Positions 53,223-64,000 of a DNA stretch of 64,000 nt are shown piece after piece (position 1 is the stretch's first letter; each line of letters starts with the position of its first letter). Both the position numbers and the translations under genes were made by a program. The notes below the pieces were generated by a model that searched no databases, had not been told where the DNA came from, and saw only the letters and a program-made list of their open reading frames with translations. The stretch comes from Phialophora verrucosa. Taxonomy: Eukaryota > Ascomycota > Eurotiomycetes > Chaetothyriales > Herpotrichiellaceae. The DNA is taken from assembly GCA_002099365.1 (NCBI GenBank), contig MSED01000004.1, forward strand, positions 2,914,001 to 2,978,000, given 5' to 3'.

Positions 53223-54070
53223 ATGGCGGTCGAAGGCACGGAGCAGATAATCCATCGGGATCCTGCGTTATTGTACGTCTTTCCGCACCTCACAACGGAA
53301 TATGCACTGACGTCCTGGGCAGCTACTGGATCCTGCTCCCGATCACGATTGTGATGATAATGACTGGAGTGCTCCGACACTATGCATCAGTCCTGCTACA
53401 GACGCCACCGAAGCCGCCGAACAGCTTGCCCGAGTCTCGCGAACGGCAGGCGCTTTTGCGCGGCATCAACCTGCGCAACAACTCGCCGGCCGCCATAACG
53501 ACGTCGTCATTCAATCGCAGAAAGGAATACCTGGTGGATGGCTTCCACAAGGGGACCTTTCTCAAAGGAGGTCCGGAATCAAAAGATCAGGGCGCAGCAA
53601 ATCCCATGTCCGACCCGGCGGCAATGGAAGGCATGATGGGGATGATGAAGGGCAACATGGCGATGATGATCCCGCAGACGCTGATCATGTCCTGGATCAA
53701 CGCTTTCTTCGCTGGCTTCGTCATCCTGAAGCTGCCCTTCCCGCTCACCATCCGCTTCAAGTCCATGCTCCAGTCTGGCGTCATGACGCGGGATTTAGAC
53801 GTGAGGTGGGTGTCGAGTCTGTCGTGGTACTTCTTGTGTCTGTTTGGCCTGCAGAGTGTCTTCATCTTCATCCTCGGAAACGAGAATGCCGCCAGCCAGA
53901 TGGCTCAGCAGATGGCACAGATGAATCCAGGAGCAAATGCCAACCCGTTCGGCCCAGGCCAGGAGCCGCATAAGATGTTCCAGGCCGAGGCGGAGAATCT
54001 GGAGGTGGTTGATCACTGGAGCATCCTTGATGGCGCCGAGGATCGTTTGCTAGAAATATACGGCAGCTAG
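53223..54070 (+). CDS. EMC3: ER membrane protein complex subunit 3 (two exons)
   Basis: Model: 53223..53272 and 53323..54070; 265 aa. Exon 1 encodes MAVEGTEQIIHRDPALF; the 50-bp intron (GTACGT...GGGCAG) joins FYWILLPITIVMIMTGVLRH. Three membrane segments: the first at 17-36, then TLIMSWINAFFAGFVILKLP and WVSSLSWYFLCLFGLQSVF. The Met-rich AMEGMMGMMKGNMAMMIPQT and the segment LPFPLTIRFKSMLQ are hallmarks of EMC3, a member of the Oxi1/YidC/Get1 insertase superfamily. It forms the insertase core of the EMC in the ER membrane for tail-anchored and multi-pass proteins. Length (about 260) is normal for fungi. Confidence 0.93.
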
Positions 54071-54672
54071 GCTGTCGATTCGGGGAAAGACAGCAACCCA
54101 TAGTGCTACTGTGGCCGATGCTCGACTACTTCTGGGCTCACCCCGGCGACGCGCGGTTCCGCCAGCGTCATTGTCGAAGAAGACCAAATTGTCCCTACGG
54201 CCAAGACCGACATTGAGCACAGCCTGAGATCGAGACAGCGTGGGCATCTATCCGCAGGTTCTGCAACGGAGGGAATTCGCTGCAGCGAATGACTCCGAAT
54301 AGGAAACAGTTGTTCCCACAGCCCAAGCTGGTTAACCCTTTTAACCGGTATAACTTTGCGACTGTGCGAGGATGACGGTGGGAAGAATTCTAGGTTGCCA
54401 CACTTTCGATCAAGGATGCATCAGCTTCCGACAGGGAAAAGGCCATTGTTTTGGCATCCCCGCGTAGCCGAAGGGTAGTGGCCAAATACTAGGGGACAAT
54501 GAGAAGTGTACAGCATTTGAATCCTTGAAGGAACTCCTTGCATTGATAACGTGACGCTGGTCTACTGGGTATCGTCTTGCCTCTGCTCTGCTATGCTATC
54601 ACTTCAAGCCAATGAACCAACACGCCATCCTAGCCAACACCCGCTGATGCTCCAATATCTTCTTGCCTACCA
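54071..54672. other. Convergent 3' flanks of EMC3 and RanGAP
   Basis: No gene seen. It presumably holds both 3' untranslated regions. Confidence 0.4.
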
Positions 54673-55947
54673 TCATACATGTGTTTTTTCAAGAGCAGAA
54701 GCTAGGTCGTCGACGTCGGCATCCTTCTTCTGGCTCACGGTAGCATTTTCTGCCTGGTCTGCGTCTTTCAAAACACTTTCTCGGACTTCCTCCTCTTCCT
54801 CCTCCTCTTCTTCAGCTTCCGCTTCCTCTTCCTCCTCGTCTTCATCCTCGCCTTCAAGCTCGTCGAGGTCGTCTAGGCCCCAATGGTCGTCCGGATCGTC
54901 ATCCTTGGCGTTCTCGTCCTTCCTCTCACTCAGAAGCGCCACCAGCTCTTCGATGCTCTCGTCGTCCTCTTCAAATTTGTTGCCGTTCAACTCAATACGC
55001 CGAAGTTTAGGAAGTCCATCCTTGGCAGCTTGGAGTAACGCCTTGACACCGGCCGGAGTGATATCGTTGTACGCCAACCGGAGAACCTCGACGTCCTTGT
55101 TGTTTCCAGTCGCCAAGGCTTCAAAGACCTTGATAGATCCCCGAGCGCCGAGAAGGTCGTCTCCAACACCGAGTTCTCTGAGACTGGACCATCCTTGAAC
55201 TGCTCTTGCCAGTGCTTGAGCGCCCTTGATCGTGAATGTATTGTCCTGCAGATCGAAGACCTCGAGGTTTTCGCACTTTGATAGACCGGAAACAATTAAA
55301 TGTGAGATACCTTCAGGTCGAATGCCGTTCTGCGTCATCTTCACGCTCTTGATGCCGACCCTGTGCGCCTCGTACGCCTTGGCCCAAGCGGCCATACTTC
55401 CATTTTCCAGTCGGTTTCTTCCGCAGACAATGCTCTCCAGGTGTGGGACATCCTTTCCCTCCTTTCGCGCAGCCTCCTTCCGCTCCGCCAATTTGCAAAG
55501 TGCTTCAGCAATGGCGGTGCCCGCAATCGGGCCCATGCCGTTGTTGTTCAGGATAAGGTGTTTAAGCGGAGTATGTTTCGATAGGAAATCCACGAGAGGA
55601 TCTTTCGTGTTGAGGCCGAAGGCATTGTCACTGAGATCTATCGTGTGCAGGTTCGGACAGTCGAGGAGTGCTGTGAGGAGTGACGATAGTGCGGGAGGGA
55701 TTTCTTCGAGGAGGCGGGATGTGAAGATGTCGTGGAGGTCGGCAGACTCGAGGGTAGACTGTGCAGATAATATAGGCGCAAGCGCGGCACACGCTGAGAC
55801 TCCCAACGTGTTTCCTGAGAGATCAATGTGGGTGGCCTTTCCGGACGAAGACGTGAGCGGCTCAATGTGCTTTTCGAGGTCTTCCTTGGTGTCGATCTTG
55901 AGGCCTTTGCCGGCTAGGGAGAATGTTGACGAGTTGTTTGCCATCAC
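54673..55947 (-). CDS. Ran GTPase-activating protein (Rna1/RanGAP1)
   Basis: 424 aa, single exon. A leucine-rich repeat crescent is read as successive LxxLxLxxN units: THIDLSGNTLG, HTIDLSDNAFG, KHLILNNNGMG, KSVKMTQNGI, EVFDLQDNTF, EVLRLAYNDI and RRIELNGNKF. LHDIFTSRLLEEIP near residue 70 contains the conserved Arg of Rna1-type RanGAPs.  After the LRRs comes an acidic tail (a run of Glu, DEDEEEEEAEAEEE) followed by a short C-terminal segment, as in yeast Rna1. It stimulates GTP hydrolysis by Ran in the cytoplasm and so maintains the nuclear transport gradient. Either of the first two Met codons may be used. It is divergent from YOS9. Confidence 0.93.
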   Translation of the reverse strand: MMANNSSTFSLAGKGLKIDTKEDLEKHIEPLTSSSGKATHIDLSGNTLGVSACAALAPILSAQSTLESADLHDIFTSRLLEEIPPALSSLLTALLDCPNLHTIDLSDNAFGLNTKDPLVDFLSKHTPLKHLILNNNGMGPIAGTAIAEALCKLAERKEAARKEGKDVPHLESIVCGRNRLENGSMAAWAKAYEAHRVGIKSVKMTQNGIRPEGISHLIVSGLSKCENLEVFDLQDNTFTIKGAQALARAVQGWSSLRELGVGDDLLGARGSIKVFEALATGNNKDVEVLRLAYNDITPAGVKALLQAAKDGLPKLRRIELNGNKFEEDDESIEELVALLSERKDENAKDDDPDDHWGLDDLDELEGEDEDEEEEEAEAEEEEEEEEEVRESVLKDADQAENATVSQKKDADVDDLASALEKTHV

Positions 55948-56290
55948 TAGAGTGTGGGAGGAATTAGGAATATGGGTTGCGGTGTGTTTCGAGAATTAGC
56001 CACTGCTCTGTTGCACGAAGCGAACTTGTGAGGTGCCTCGGTGTACGAAGAATCGAAAACAAAAACATGCGGCATCCCTGCCCTCGAGGGGCTAAACTTG
56101 GCGGCGGAAGATAGTAGAACCCCCCCGTGCTCACGTGCGAGTCTCCAGGGTGTGTGGCTTGTCACGCTCGTGTATGTACAAAGGTGTCCGAAGTCATGCC
56201 GGATCCATGTCGCGGCCGCGAGCCGCTCCAATTCAACATGTTCTTCTGAGAACTGCACATCCACCAACCATGATAATGTGATCGATCGGG
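55948..56290. promoter_or_regulatory. Shared divergent promoter, RanGAP and YOS9
   Basis: 343 bp between outward-pointing starts. No TATA box is obvious. Confidence 0.4.
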
Positions 56291-57768
56291 ATGGGGAGTC
56301 TTCGTGTCCTTGGGAGTGTTGTCTTGCTACTTGTTGCACTATGCCACTCCAGCGAGACTGTCTTCAGCGTCAACGATGATCTGTTTGCCTTTCCCCAGGT
56401 ATGCTTCCGTCGCTCTCCTTGGACAGCGAGACTCACTAACGCTTGCAGTATAACATAGAATTCACAGACCTATACATTTCTGAAGCCGATGCAACATCCT
56501 TGCTGAAGTTCAAGGCGGGTGACGGGCCAGGGTCATCGCAGCCGCTTCGGAAAGATGTCTCCGCAGGCATCAATCCGGATTCTCACGACGACCTGGTAGG
56601 AGAAGACTCGGCACAATCAGGTTCATACGAGCGACTCTTTCTACACGGCTACCCTCATCTCTGCTTCATTCCCGAGGCTAAACCAGCTGCTGGCAATGGC
56701 ACCTCTTCTGAGCCATCTTCGGACGATCGTGAGAAGGAGTTGAGTCGAGCGGTAGACAGAGCTTCTCAATTGCTCCAAGGGATGGCCTCAAACCAGTGCC
56801 TGTACTACTCGACCGGCTGGTGGACATATTCATTCTGCTACAACTCCCAAGTGACACAATTTCACGCCCTCCCTCCTGGAACCAATGGAAGGGTATGGCC
56901 GCCGCAGGAAGATCCAACCACACCGAGCTACGTATTGGGCAAGTTTGAAACGCCGAAACCAAAGAACGCGAAAACTCAGCCGAATCCGGATAATTCGCTC
57001 TCGACCGAAGTCAAGTCAAAAGCAGAGACCAACTACCTGGTGCAGCGCCTGACCGGAGGCACACCCTGCGATCTGACGGGGAATGATCGTAAGATTGAGG
57101 TGCAGTTTCATTGCAACCCGCAACTTACGGACCGAATTGGCTGGATAAAGGAGACTGCGACTTGTGCCTACATGATGATTATCTACACCCCGCGATTGTG
57201 CAACGATGTCGCATTTCAGCCGCCCAAAGAGAGCCGTGCTCACCCTATCACCTGCCGCGAGATTGTCTCCGAGGACGAGGTAGATGAATGGCAAGCACGT
57301 CGGGAAGCGGAGAAGATCTTTCAGCAGACTCTCGATCAAGGCCAGTCCCAGCAGATTGTTCTCGGAGGGGTAGAGGTTGGTGGGATGAAGCTGGTCGGTC
57401 GCGAAGGCAAGAGACTGGAAAGAGGACGCATCGTTTTGACGCAAGATGAAAAGGCCGAGACGGTCATCATGCAGAAGAATGGACAGATCTCGGGTATGTC
57501 CAAGGCTCAGCTCAAGAAACTAGATCTGAGCCAAGAGGACATTGATGCCTTTCAAAAGGAACTCCAGAAGCTCGCCGCGGGGAAGGACTGGAAAATTGAA
57601 CGACTGGATGATGTGAACGGGCATGTCCAGCTTAGAGGAGTAGTTTCTGACGACGACGAAGAGGATAACAGTGCGCAACAAGGGACGGGCGGCACGGCCG
57701 ACAAGGCTGCTGCTGACGAAGATAACGATGCTACTGGCAGTCAAGAGGAGTACGCAGAGGGCATGTGA
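56291..57768 (+). CDS. YOS9: Yos9/OS-9 ER lectin for glycoprotein degradation (two exons)
   Basis: Model: 56291..56398 and 56449..57768; 475 aa. Exon 1 is a signal peptide (LRVLGSVVLLLVALCHSSET) and reads on to FAFPQ|YNIEFTDLYISE after a 50-bp intron. The MRH domain (about 150-290) has QCLYYSTGWWTYSFCY, TGGTPCDLTGNDRKIEVQFH, KETATCAYMMIIYTPRLC; the Gln, Arg, Glu and Tyr that bind mannose and six conserved cysteines are present. The C-terminal third is helical and acidic and ends EEYAEGM, with no HDEL-type retention signal. Yos9 reads trimmed N-glycans on misfolded proteins for the Hrd1 ligase in the ER lumen. Confidence 0.92.
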
Positions 57769-58398
57769 ATGAACAGAGGACTTTGTCCCTTCGACACCAA
57801 GATGGCCGGGACAAGCGTAGCACCGATACTCGGCGTCGTAATGGACAGCGGGCACAGAAGTACATGAAGCTAATAGAAGTACGAGCAACGGTGTTCCATG
57901 CATGTTGATGTAAGCATTTCCGTTGGAACGGACACTAAAGGGGAGCACGAGGGAGTCGAGGAAAAGAGGCCGGCTGGCTTGGCATCCAGTTGCGCCGGGC
58001 AGGTTCCCTGGTTCTGAATCGAGCACCATGAACACTTCGACTCCTCCGACCACATCCTAGCCTCCGTGTCAAATCACCATACGTTTCACTACTACTTGCT
58101 GCTCCCAGCCTGACCTCTTGCAACAGTAACGGCCTCGAGCTTCAGTGAAAGGCACAACTATAGCCACCTCGACGAACCGCGTCACCGTTCGTCTCTCGCC
58201 TCTCACCTCTCACATCCCAGAACCCGCTAACAGCCATCTTACTGTTCGCTTAGCCTGGGAGGTGAAACCCGCCAGACTGCGTATCCTTTTCCTCTATCAC
58301 CTATTCCGAATCGACACACCTCACTTTGATGGCATATTCTTCCACTTGCCTGTCGTAACTGCGTCTCTCCTTGGCCCTAGCCTGTGCCCTCACCCACT
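57769..58398. other. Intergenic; SLA1 promoter and 5' leader
   Basis: No gene. From about 58150 it is C/T-rich up to the ATG at 58399. An in-frame upstream ATG at 58384 would add five residues. Confidence 0.45.
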
Positions 58399-61300
58399 AT
58401 GGGCTTCGTCGCAATATGCACCGCCGTCTACGATTACCACCCACAGAGTGCAGGCGAGCTAGAAATCAAGGAGGGAGAGCTACTCTATATTCTTGAAAAG
58501 AGCACCGAAGATGACTGGTGGAAGGCCAAGAAGAAAGCTGCCGCCGATGATGACGACGAGCCCGAAGGTCTGATCCCGAACAACTACGTCGAAGAGGCCA
58601 AGCCCATCAGTGCTGCCAAAGCTCTTTACGATTACTCCCGCCAGACCGACGAGGAAGTCTCTTTCACCGAGGATGCCGACCTGAAGGTATATGACGTGTC
58701 CGACCCGGACTGGACCTTGGTCGGAGTGGGCGACGACTATGGTTTCGTGCCAGCCAACTACATCGAGCTCTCAAGTGCTGCTCCTGCTGCCCCCGGCCTA
58801 CCACCGCGCTCCCCTTCCGTTCGATCGCGTGGATACTCGAGCCCGACAGCAGCTGAACCCGACGCTCCTGCCAGTCCGGTGTCTCCGACAAGATCAATTC
58901 ACAGCCCTGCTGCCAACTTGGCCCGCGTTCTAGGCGGAGGAGCCCTCCCATCACCAACTGCCGCTCGAACAATCTCCTCGCCGCCACCCGCCCCTCGCCA
59001 GCAGTTTACCCCAGAGGCGTCTGACGAGGATGAGCCTGCGCCGGCGCTCCCGCGTAGACCTACATCCCAAGAACATTCACAAGGACCTCTCCCATCTCCG
59101 CCGTACAATAGAGCTGTACCAACGCTGGAAGACGAGGCAAGCCAACTACGGTCGCCCGGTGGCTTCCACCTGTACAACATTAGCGAAATGGTGTCGGCCA
59201 TGGGAAGGAGGAAGAAGATGCCAACGACACTGGGTATTAATATTGCCACGGGCACAATCATGCTTGCTCCCGAAAAGTCAAGAGATGGGCCCCAGCAGGA
59301 ATGGACTGCAGACAAAATGACCCACTATTCTATAGAAGGCAAGCACGTCTTCATAGAACTGGTCAGGCCGAGCAAGAGTTTGGATTTGCACGCTGGCGCA
59401 AAGGATACTGCACAGGAGATTGTGTCGGCTTTGGGTGAAATTGCCGGAGTTCAGCGATCAGAAGGTCTCAGGGAGGTGATTAGCGCTGCGAGTGGTGGCG
59501 GGAGTCACAAGAAGGGACAAGTGCTCTACGACTTCATGGCTCAAGGGGAGGACGAGGTCACGGTTGCCGTGGGGGACGAGGTGATTGTCCTTGACGATAC
59601 TAAATCCGAGGAGTGGTGGAATGTGCGACGCCTCAAAAATGGTAAAGAAGGCGTTGTGCCCAGCAGCTACATCGAGATTACGGGATTCACAACCATCGAG
59701 CCGCCGTCACGTTCAGGACTTAACGCAGGCTTGTCCGTGGTTGAGCAGAATCGGATCGAGGAAGAGAGACTGGCAAAAGAGGCAGCGAGGGCTGACAGGG
59801 CTCGTCAAGAAGCCGAGGCGGCCAGGTCCCGCAGTGAAATCCCTAAGCGTGGGAGCAGTCTCGCCGACGATCAACCACAGCACCGGAGGGATCGGAGAGA
59901 CAGGGACGAGCGCAAAAAGAGCCGATCCAAGCCAGATACTGCCAAAGTCAGGACTTGGACAGATCACTCTGGCACTTTCAAAGTCGAAGCTCAGTTTTTG
60001 GCGGTGTCGGACGGGAAGATTCACTTGCATAAGGTCAATGGCGTCAAGATTGCCGTTCCCATAACGAAAATGTCGCCGGAAGATCTTGAATACATTGAAA
60101 AGGTAACGAACGAATCGATCGAAGAGCACATTCCAGTGGCTGATCTGATCAAGATGAAACGCCGAAGCCAAGACCCATCCCAGTCCTCTCGAAGCGGAGC
60201 CAGCGTGCAACCCAAGGCTCTAGAACAACCCAGAGCTCCCGATTACGATTGGTTCGATTTCTTCCTCAAGGCCGGCGTTGGTCCTCATCAATGCGAGCGG
60301 TACTCCCAAGCCATGATCCGAGATTCGATGGATGAATCCGTCCTTCCTGACATAACGGCGGAAACTCTCCGGACGCTAGGTATCAAGGAGGGTGATATTC
60401 TGAAGATCATGAAGTTCTTGGATCAGAAGTTTGGTCGAGCTAGAGCTCCCAGCACGAATGGTACCGGGGCCAATGGAGAACAGGCGCAAGGAGGATTGTT
60501 CTCTGGGGCAGGTGGAGAACTGCGTAATAACACGCGCAGAGGCAGGCCGGAGGCTACCCGGACGACGAGCGATACTGTTGATGCGGATGCATTTGCTTCG
60601 AAGGAAGAAAAGAAGGGGCCACCTCCTGAGGCAAAACCCACGCCGCTCACTCAGGTTGCTCCAAGAGAGCTAGTCCAGAGCGGCTTTGATGATGATGCCT
60701 GGACAGTTAAAGCCCCAACCCAACCTGCCCGGCCTCGCGCGGCGTCCGCTGCATCGCAATCAGCGGCTGCTCCCTCCGCTCCCCCGATGCCCAAACAACC
60801 AACAGGGGCAACGAGAGACTTGACAGCGTTGCTGGATGGACCATTACCGGCTCCGCTCCAGCCGACGCCAACACCGGTCCAGCAGCAGCCACCACAACTC
60901 CAAGCGCCCCCTCAACCACAACAGGTTCCTACTCCTGTTCTGCAGGCACCCGTACAGCAACCTCAGCAAACAGGCGCGAATCCGGCCTTCTTCTCGCAAA
61001 TTCCGCAGCAACTGCCCCCGCAGCAAACTGGCTTCCAGCCGCAACCTTTGCCCCAGCTGCAGGCGCAGCCTCAAGTTACTGCCTTCCAGCAGCAACAACC
61101 GCTCAACGTAGCCAGACAACGGCCCTTGCCTCCTCAACAGGCATCTACAGGCCTTGCGCTTCTTTCCCCTCCGCCTCGACCGACCTCTGCCCCTCAGAAT
61201 CCGAATCAGAACCAATTCGGTCTGCGGCCCCTACAACCCCAGCTAACGGGCTTCCCAGCAACCGGTGTTCCACAGGCAGCTCCAGGCCAGAGCTTGAACG

Positions 61301-62044
61301 ATTTGTCTCAACAACGACTGCAGCAGCAATTCCAGCAGTTGCAGCTACAGTCGCAACCCACTGGTTTTGCTCCAGCGCCCCAGGGCGTAGGACAATTCGG
61401 TCTTGCTCCTCAGCCCACAGGCTTCCAGCAACCACAGCAATTCGGCCAATTCCAGCAACCTTATCTCAATGGGAATGCTGCAGGGAGTCCCTTCGCAGAT
61501 CCTCGCCCATCTTTCCAGCCCCAGCCTACTGGATTCCAGCAAAGTCCACCGCCTGGCGGTATAAATTCGATCCTGCCTCCTGCACTTCAGCCACAAAGGA
61601 CAGGGTTCGGATCACCACCTCCTCAACCACAGCTAAATGGTTTCGGACAGGGCATTCAGCCACAACAAACCGGATTCCCTCCACAACCTCAGCCATTCCA
61701 ACCCCAGCTGACTGCTTTCCAACCGCAGCCACTTCAGCAACAAGCCACCGGCTTTGGACAACCTCCTCAGCAGAATGGATATGGAAACTTCCAGCAGTCG
61801 TCTGTGCCGCCTATTCCTCCCTTGCCGCCGATGCCCCAACCGCCAACGCTGGCGCCTCTCCAGCCACAAAAGACTGGTCCTGCTCCTGATGTCAAGTTCG
61901 GTAGCCAACCGAAGAAACTGGTGCCTCAGCCTACTGGAAGACGGGCGAACCTTGCCAACGCATGTAAGTTTGAACCTTTTGGGCGGAGATTTGATGGATT
62001 GATACTGACATAACCTAGCTGCTGCCAATCCATTCGGCTTTTGA
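58399..62044 (+). CDS. SLA1: SLA1-family endocytic adaptor (two exons)
   Basis: Model: 58399..61963 and 62019..62044; 1196 aa. Three SH3 domains: residues 1-66 (CTAVYDYHPQSAGELEIKEG), 70-128 (AKALYDYSRQTDEEVSF) and about 374-430 (GQVLYDFMAQGEDEVTVAVG). SHD1, at about 517, reads RTWTDHSGTFKVEAQFLAVS and binds NPFxD endocytic signals. SHD2/SAM, at about 614, reads DYDWFDFFLKAGVGPHQCER. The last 450 residues are Gln/Pro-rich with TGFxPQ/TGFQQP repeats, the Prk1/Ark1 kinase target type. The 55-bp final intron leaves a nine-codon last exon ending AANPFGF. It acts in cortical actin patches with Las17 and Pan1. The start at 58399 gives MGFVAICTAVYDY. Confidence 0.94.
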
Positions 62045-62594
62045 TCTCGCCCATGCATCAAGATGGGAACGTCTGTCTTTAGCGGTCACTGCAAATGTCT
62101 CTGTTTATCATTTAGTTCTCTGTCGGAAGCGAGCAGATGGAATGGTGTCGAGGTACGACTGGATTGTTGTCCAAACGTCGTCATAGCGAGCAATGTACTT
62201 AGCTTTCTGAGGACCGGAGGCGGCAAGACTCAGAGTACAGAGAGCTCGAAGTGCTTGCAAGTATCAGGTATATATTTGGCGCCAAATTTAATGACATGAG
62301 ATTGATTCACCGTGCCGTTCTGTTTCAAAATCTTTAGCAATGTAGATTCGAGCGTGGTCCTCTGGTTGACTCGACCAATCCATCGGTTTACCTATCCTGG
62401 CAATCCGCTCATGGGGGCTGCCCGCCGGCCTACCACGGTCGATTCCCGATGCGACTCGCGGCATCAGAAATGAACATGCGGGGAAGGTGACGTGCGCCTT
62501 GAACGAGTATAAAAGTATCCAGGTTCTCCCGGTGTTGGATTTGTTACATTGAGCCAGTCTGAGTGGTATCTCTCCCGTCGTTTCATGTGCAACG
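62045..62594. other. Intergenic, no gene seen
   Basis: 3' flank of SLA1 and promoter of the SDR gene. A 136-codon minus-strand frame (62288-62698) has no recognisable content. Confidence 0.4.
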
Positions 62595-63473
62595 ATGGCA
62601 CGCCAATATTCCGGACGACTCGCGGTGATAGCCGGTGGCATCGGTAAGTAAGTCCATCTGCACATCCCACTCGACCCATCTTTGGCCGGCACACTCACAT
62701 GGCAATCAGGTGGGCTGGGCTCTACGACGGCCCACCGGCTGCACTCTCAGGGTGCCGAAGTGGTGCTCTTGTATGCTCCCTTCGAGCGAGACCGTGTCCA
62801 AGAGACCGTGTCGCGCGTATTCGGCAAGGAGTCACCCGCAGGAGTCTACACGTTTGAGACGGACATCACGTCTGAAGCCTCGGTCAAGGAAGTTTTCAAC
62901 CAGATCGGTGGTTTGAAGACGAACGCCGTTCCCAGCATCCTCATCAATGCCGCGGGCTACGTGTCCGTGCAACCGCTCGAAGTGACGTCCGCCGATGAAG
63001 CACTGAACAATTTCCTGCCAAACCTGCTGGGGCCGCTGAACTGCAGCAACGCGTTTTTCCACCTCTATCAACGCCGAGTGTCCGGGTTGAAGGAATCTAG
63101 CGGCGGAGCGCAACCGCCACCAGGCCGCATCGTTTCCATCGCGTCTCAAGCCGCGCATGTGGCGCTGGACGGGCACGGCGCGTATTGCGCCTCCAAGGCC
63201 GGCCTGCTCGGGCTGACGCGGTGTCAGGCCAGCGAATGGGGGCCCAAGGGCATTACGTCCAACACGGTCTCGCCGACAGTGACGTGGACGGCGCTGGCGG
63301 CCAAGGCGTGGGCGGACCAGGAGAAGAAGGCGAAGCATTTGAGTGAGATCCCGACGGGGCGGTTCGCCGTGCCGGACGAGGTCGCTGCCGCGATTGAATT
63401 CCTATGTAGAGATGAGAGTGGTATGATTAACGGGGCTGATGTTCGGGTTGATGGCGGGTTCACGATACGGTAG
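62595..63473 (+). CDS. Short-chain dehydrogenase/reductase, FabG-like (two exons)
   Basis: Model: 62595..62643 and 62710..63473; 270 aa. The intron splits the cofactor loop: AVIAGGIG|GLGSTTAHRLHSQGA, close to the TGxxxGxG motif but with AGGIGGLG. NNxG-type position reads ILINAAGYVS; the catalytic Ser lies in IVSIASQAAH and the YxxxK in GAYCASKAGLLGLTR. The end GMINGADVRVDGGFTI is the classical SDR C-terminus. An acyl-carrier, sugar or steroid-type substrate cannot be told apart. After strand 2 it has LLYAPFERDRV, with no Asp, and basic residues that favour NADPH. Confidence 0.88.
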
Positions 63474-63762
63474 TCAATTAGTTACTGCATGGAGAGGGAC
63501 GATTTAAGGGGCGCAGATGTGACGGGTCGCTGGGCTGAGTGTTCCCTGTTGTGTGTCGAGCGTCGGCGGGATTGAAGACGTCAATGCCCACGAAAGCAGT
63601 GTGCTCACAATAATCGTTCGGCATAATACCAGGGCGTGCCCCTGGCAGAGGCCATCTTGGGATGCAGTAGAGTGAAGCAGACTATGATTTTGAAGTCGTT
63701 ATCATATCGTAATATCTAAACAGGAACTGATAGTGTCGGAAAGAAGACCTTCACCCCAAGTA
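63474..63762. other. Intergenic
   Basis: Convergent 3' flanks; nothing else seen. Confidence 0.4.
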
Positions 63763-64000
63763 TCAGTAGTAGTTCTTGCCCTTCTCCAGGTCTTTGACGT
63801 CTTCGGGTCCATCAATCTGTGTCAGCGCGACTCTGCCCACCCTGGCGTCCTCGCCAACATCCGCAATCTTCACTCTCACCAGGTTCATCGCCCTACTCCG
63901 TTCGACTCCGCTAAGCGTACTGCCCCCGTCCGGCAGATGTAAGTGTGGATTATCCCTGGTCAAACTGGACACGAATCCAAAAATGTCCGGCGCGAGGGTA
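63763..64000 (-). CDS. C-terminal end of a gene running out of the window
   Basis: The minus-strand frame is open from the window edge and ends at 63763: LAPDIFGFVSSLTRDNPHLH, then MNLVRVKIADVGEDARVGRV and EDVKDLEKGKNYY. It has the look of the last strand/helix of a soluble domain, but I do not recognise it. An intron could also lie near 63940. Confidence 0.45.
   Translation of the reverse strand, partial: TLAPDIFGFVSSLTRDNPHLHLPDGGSTLSGVERSRAMNLVRVKIADVGEDARVGRVALTQIDGPEDVKDLEKGKNYY

Overview
The window is a piece of a filamentous ascomycete (Pezizomycotina) nuclear chromosome. The signs are: genes split by 42-77 bp introns with GTAAGT/GTATGC-type donors and CTGAC/CTAAC-like branch points, a fungal gene set (Sla1, Nbl1-type borealin, Rna1-type RanGAP, Yos9, HET and NACHT genes), and a long A+T-rich block full of C-to-T decay typical of repeat-induced point mutation (RIP). 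I cannot name the genus from sequence alone.

Layout. 1-2.7 kb: 3' end of a LanC-like gene, an EthD-domain gene and a GNAT acetyltransferase. 3.1-21 kb: transposon island. A RIP-decayed Ty1/copia element on the minus strand (3757-5169, with one preserved LTR) abuts an intact Ty3/gypsy chromovirus (5170-12600, minus strand). This is followed by about 8 kb of very A+T-rich, ORF-free decayed DNA (12.6-20.9 kb) containing a terminal-inverted-repeat element and a remnant of in-frame tandem repeats. 21-30.5 kb: a non-self-recognition neighbourhood: a gene fragment with nonsense changes, a six-exon NLR-like gene (alpha/beta-hydrolase, NACHT, ankyrin, C-terminal membrane segments), a broken HET-domain gene, a second HET fragment and a probable solo LTR. 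31.7-64 kb: ordinary housekeeping and accessory genes: ARS2/SERRATE, borealin, a MATE-like transporter, an FAD monooxygenase, a calponin-homology protein, NDUFAF2, EMC3, RanGAP, YOS9, SLA1 and an SDR, with several proteins of unknown function.

The most interesting object is the chromovirus. By reading, its two 397-bp LTRs are identical, gag and pol are open, and it carries a textbook -1 frameshift signal (A AAA AAC, 6-nt spacer, H-type pseudoknot) at the gag/pol overlap. It also has a putative self-primer (9 nt just inside the 5' LTR complementary to the predicted 5' end of its own RNA). Its Gag has about nine Cys/His units of the form CX3-5C-X2-8-H, eight of them ending HXH, after the usual zinc knuckle. 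An extra ORF lies on the opposite strand beside the 3' LTR and encodes a protein with the exact cysteine spacing of a fungal Zn2Cys6 cluster followed by a coiled coil. That combination is what I would follow up first.

Exon boundaries were deduced by hand from reading frame, splice consensus and remembered family patterns. No search, alignment program or structure prediction was run.
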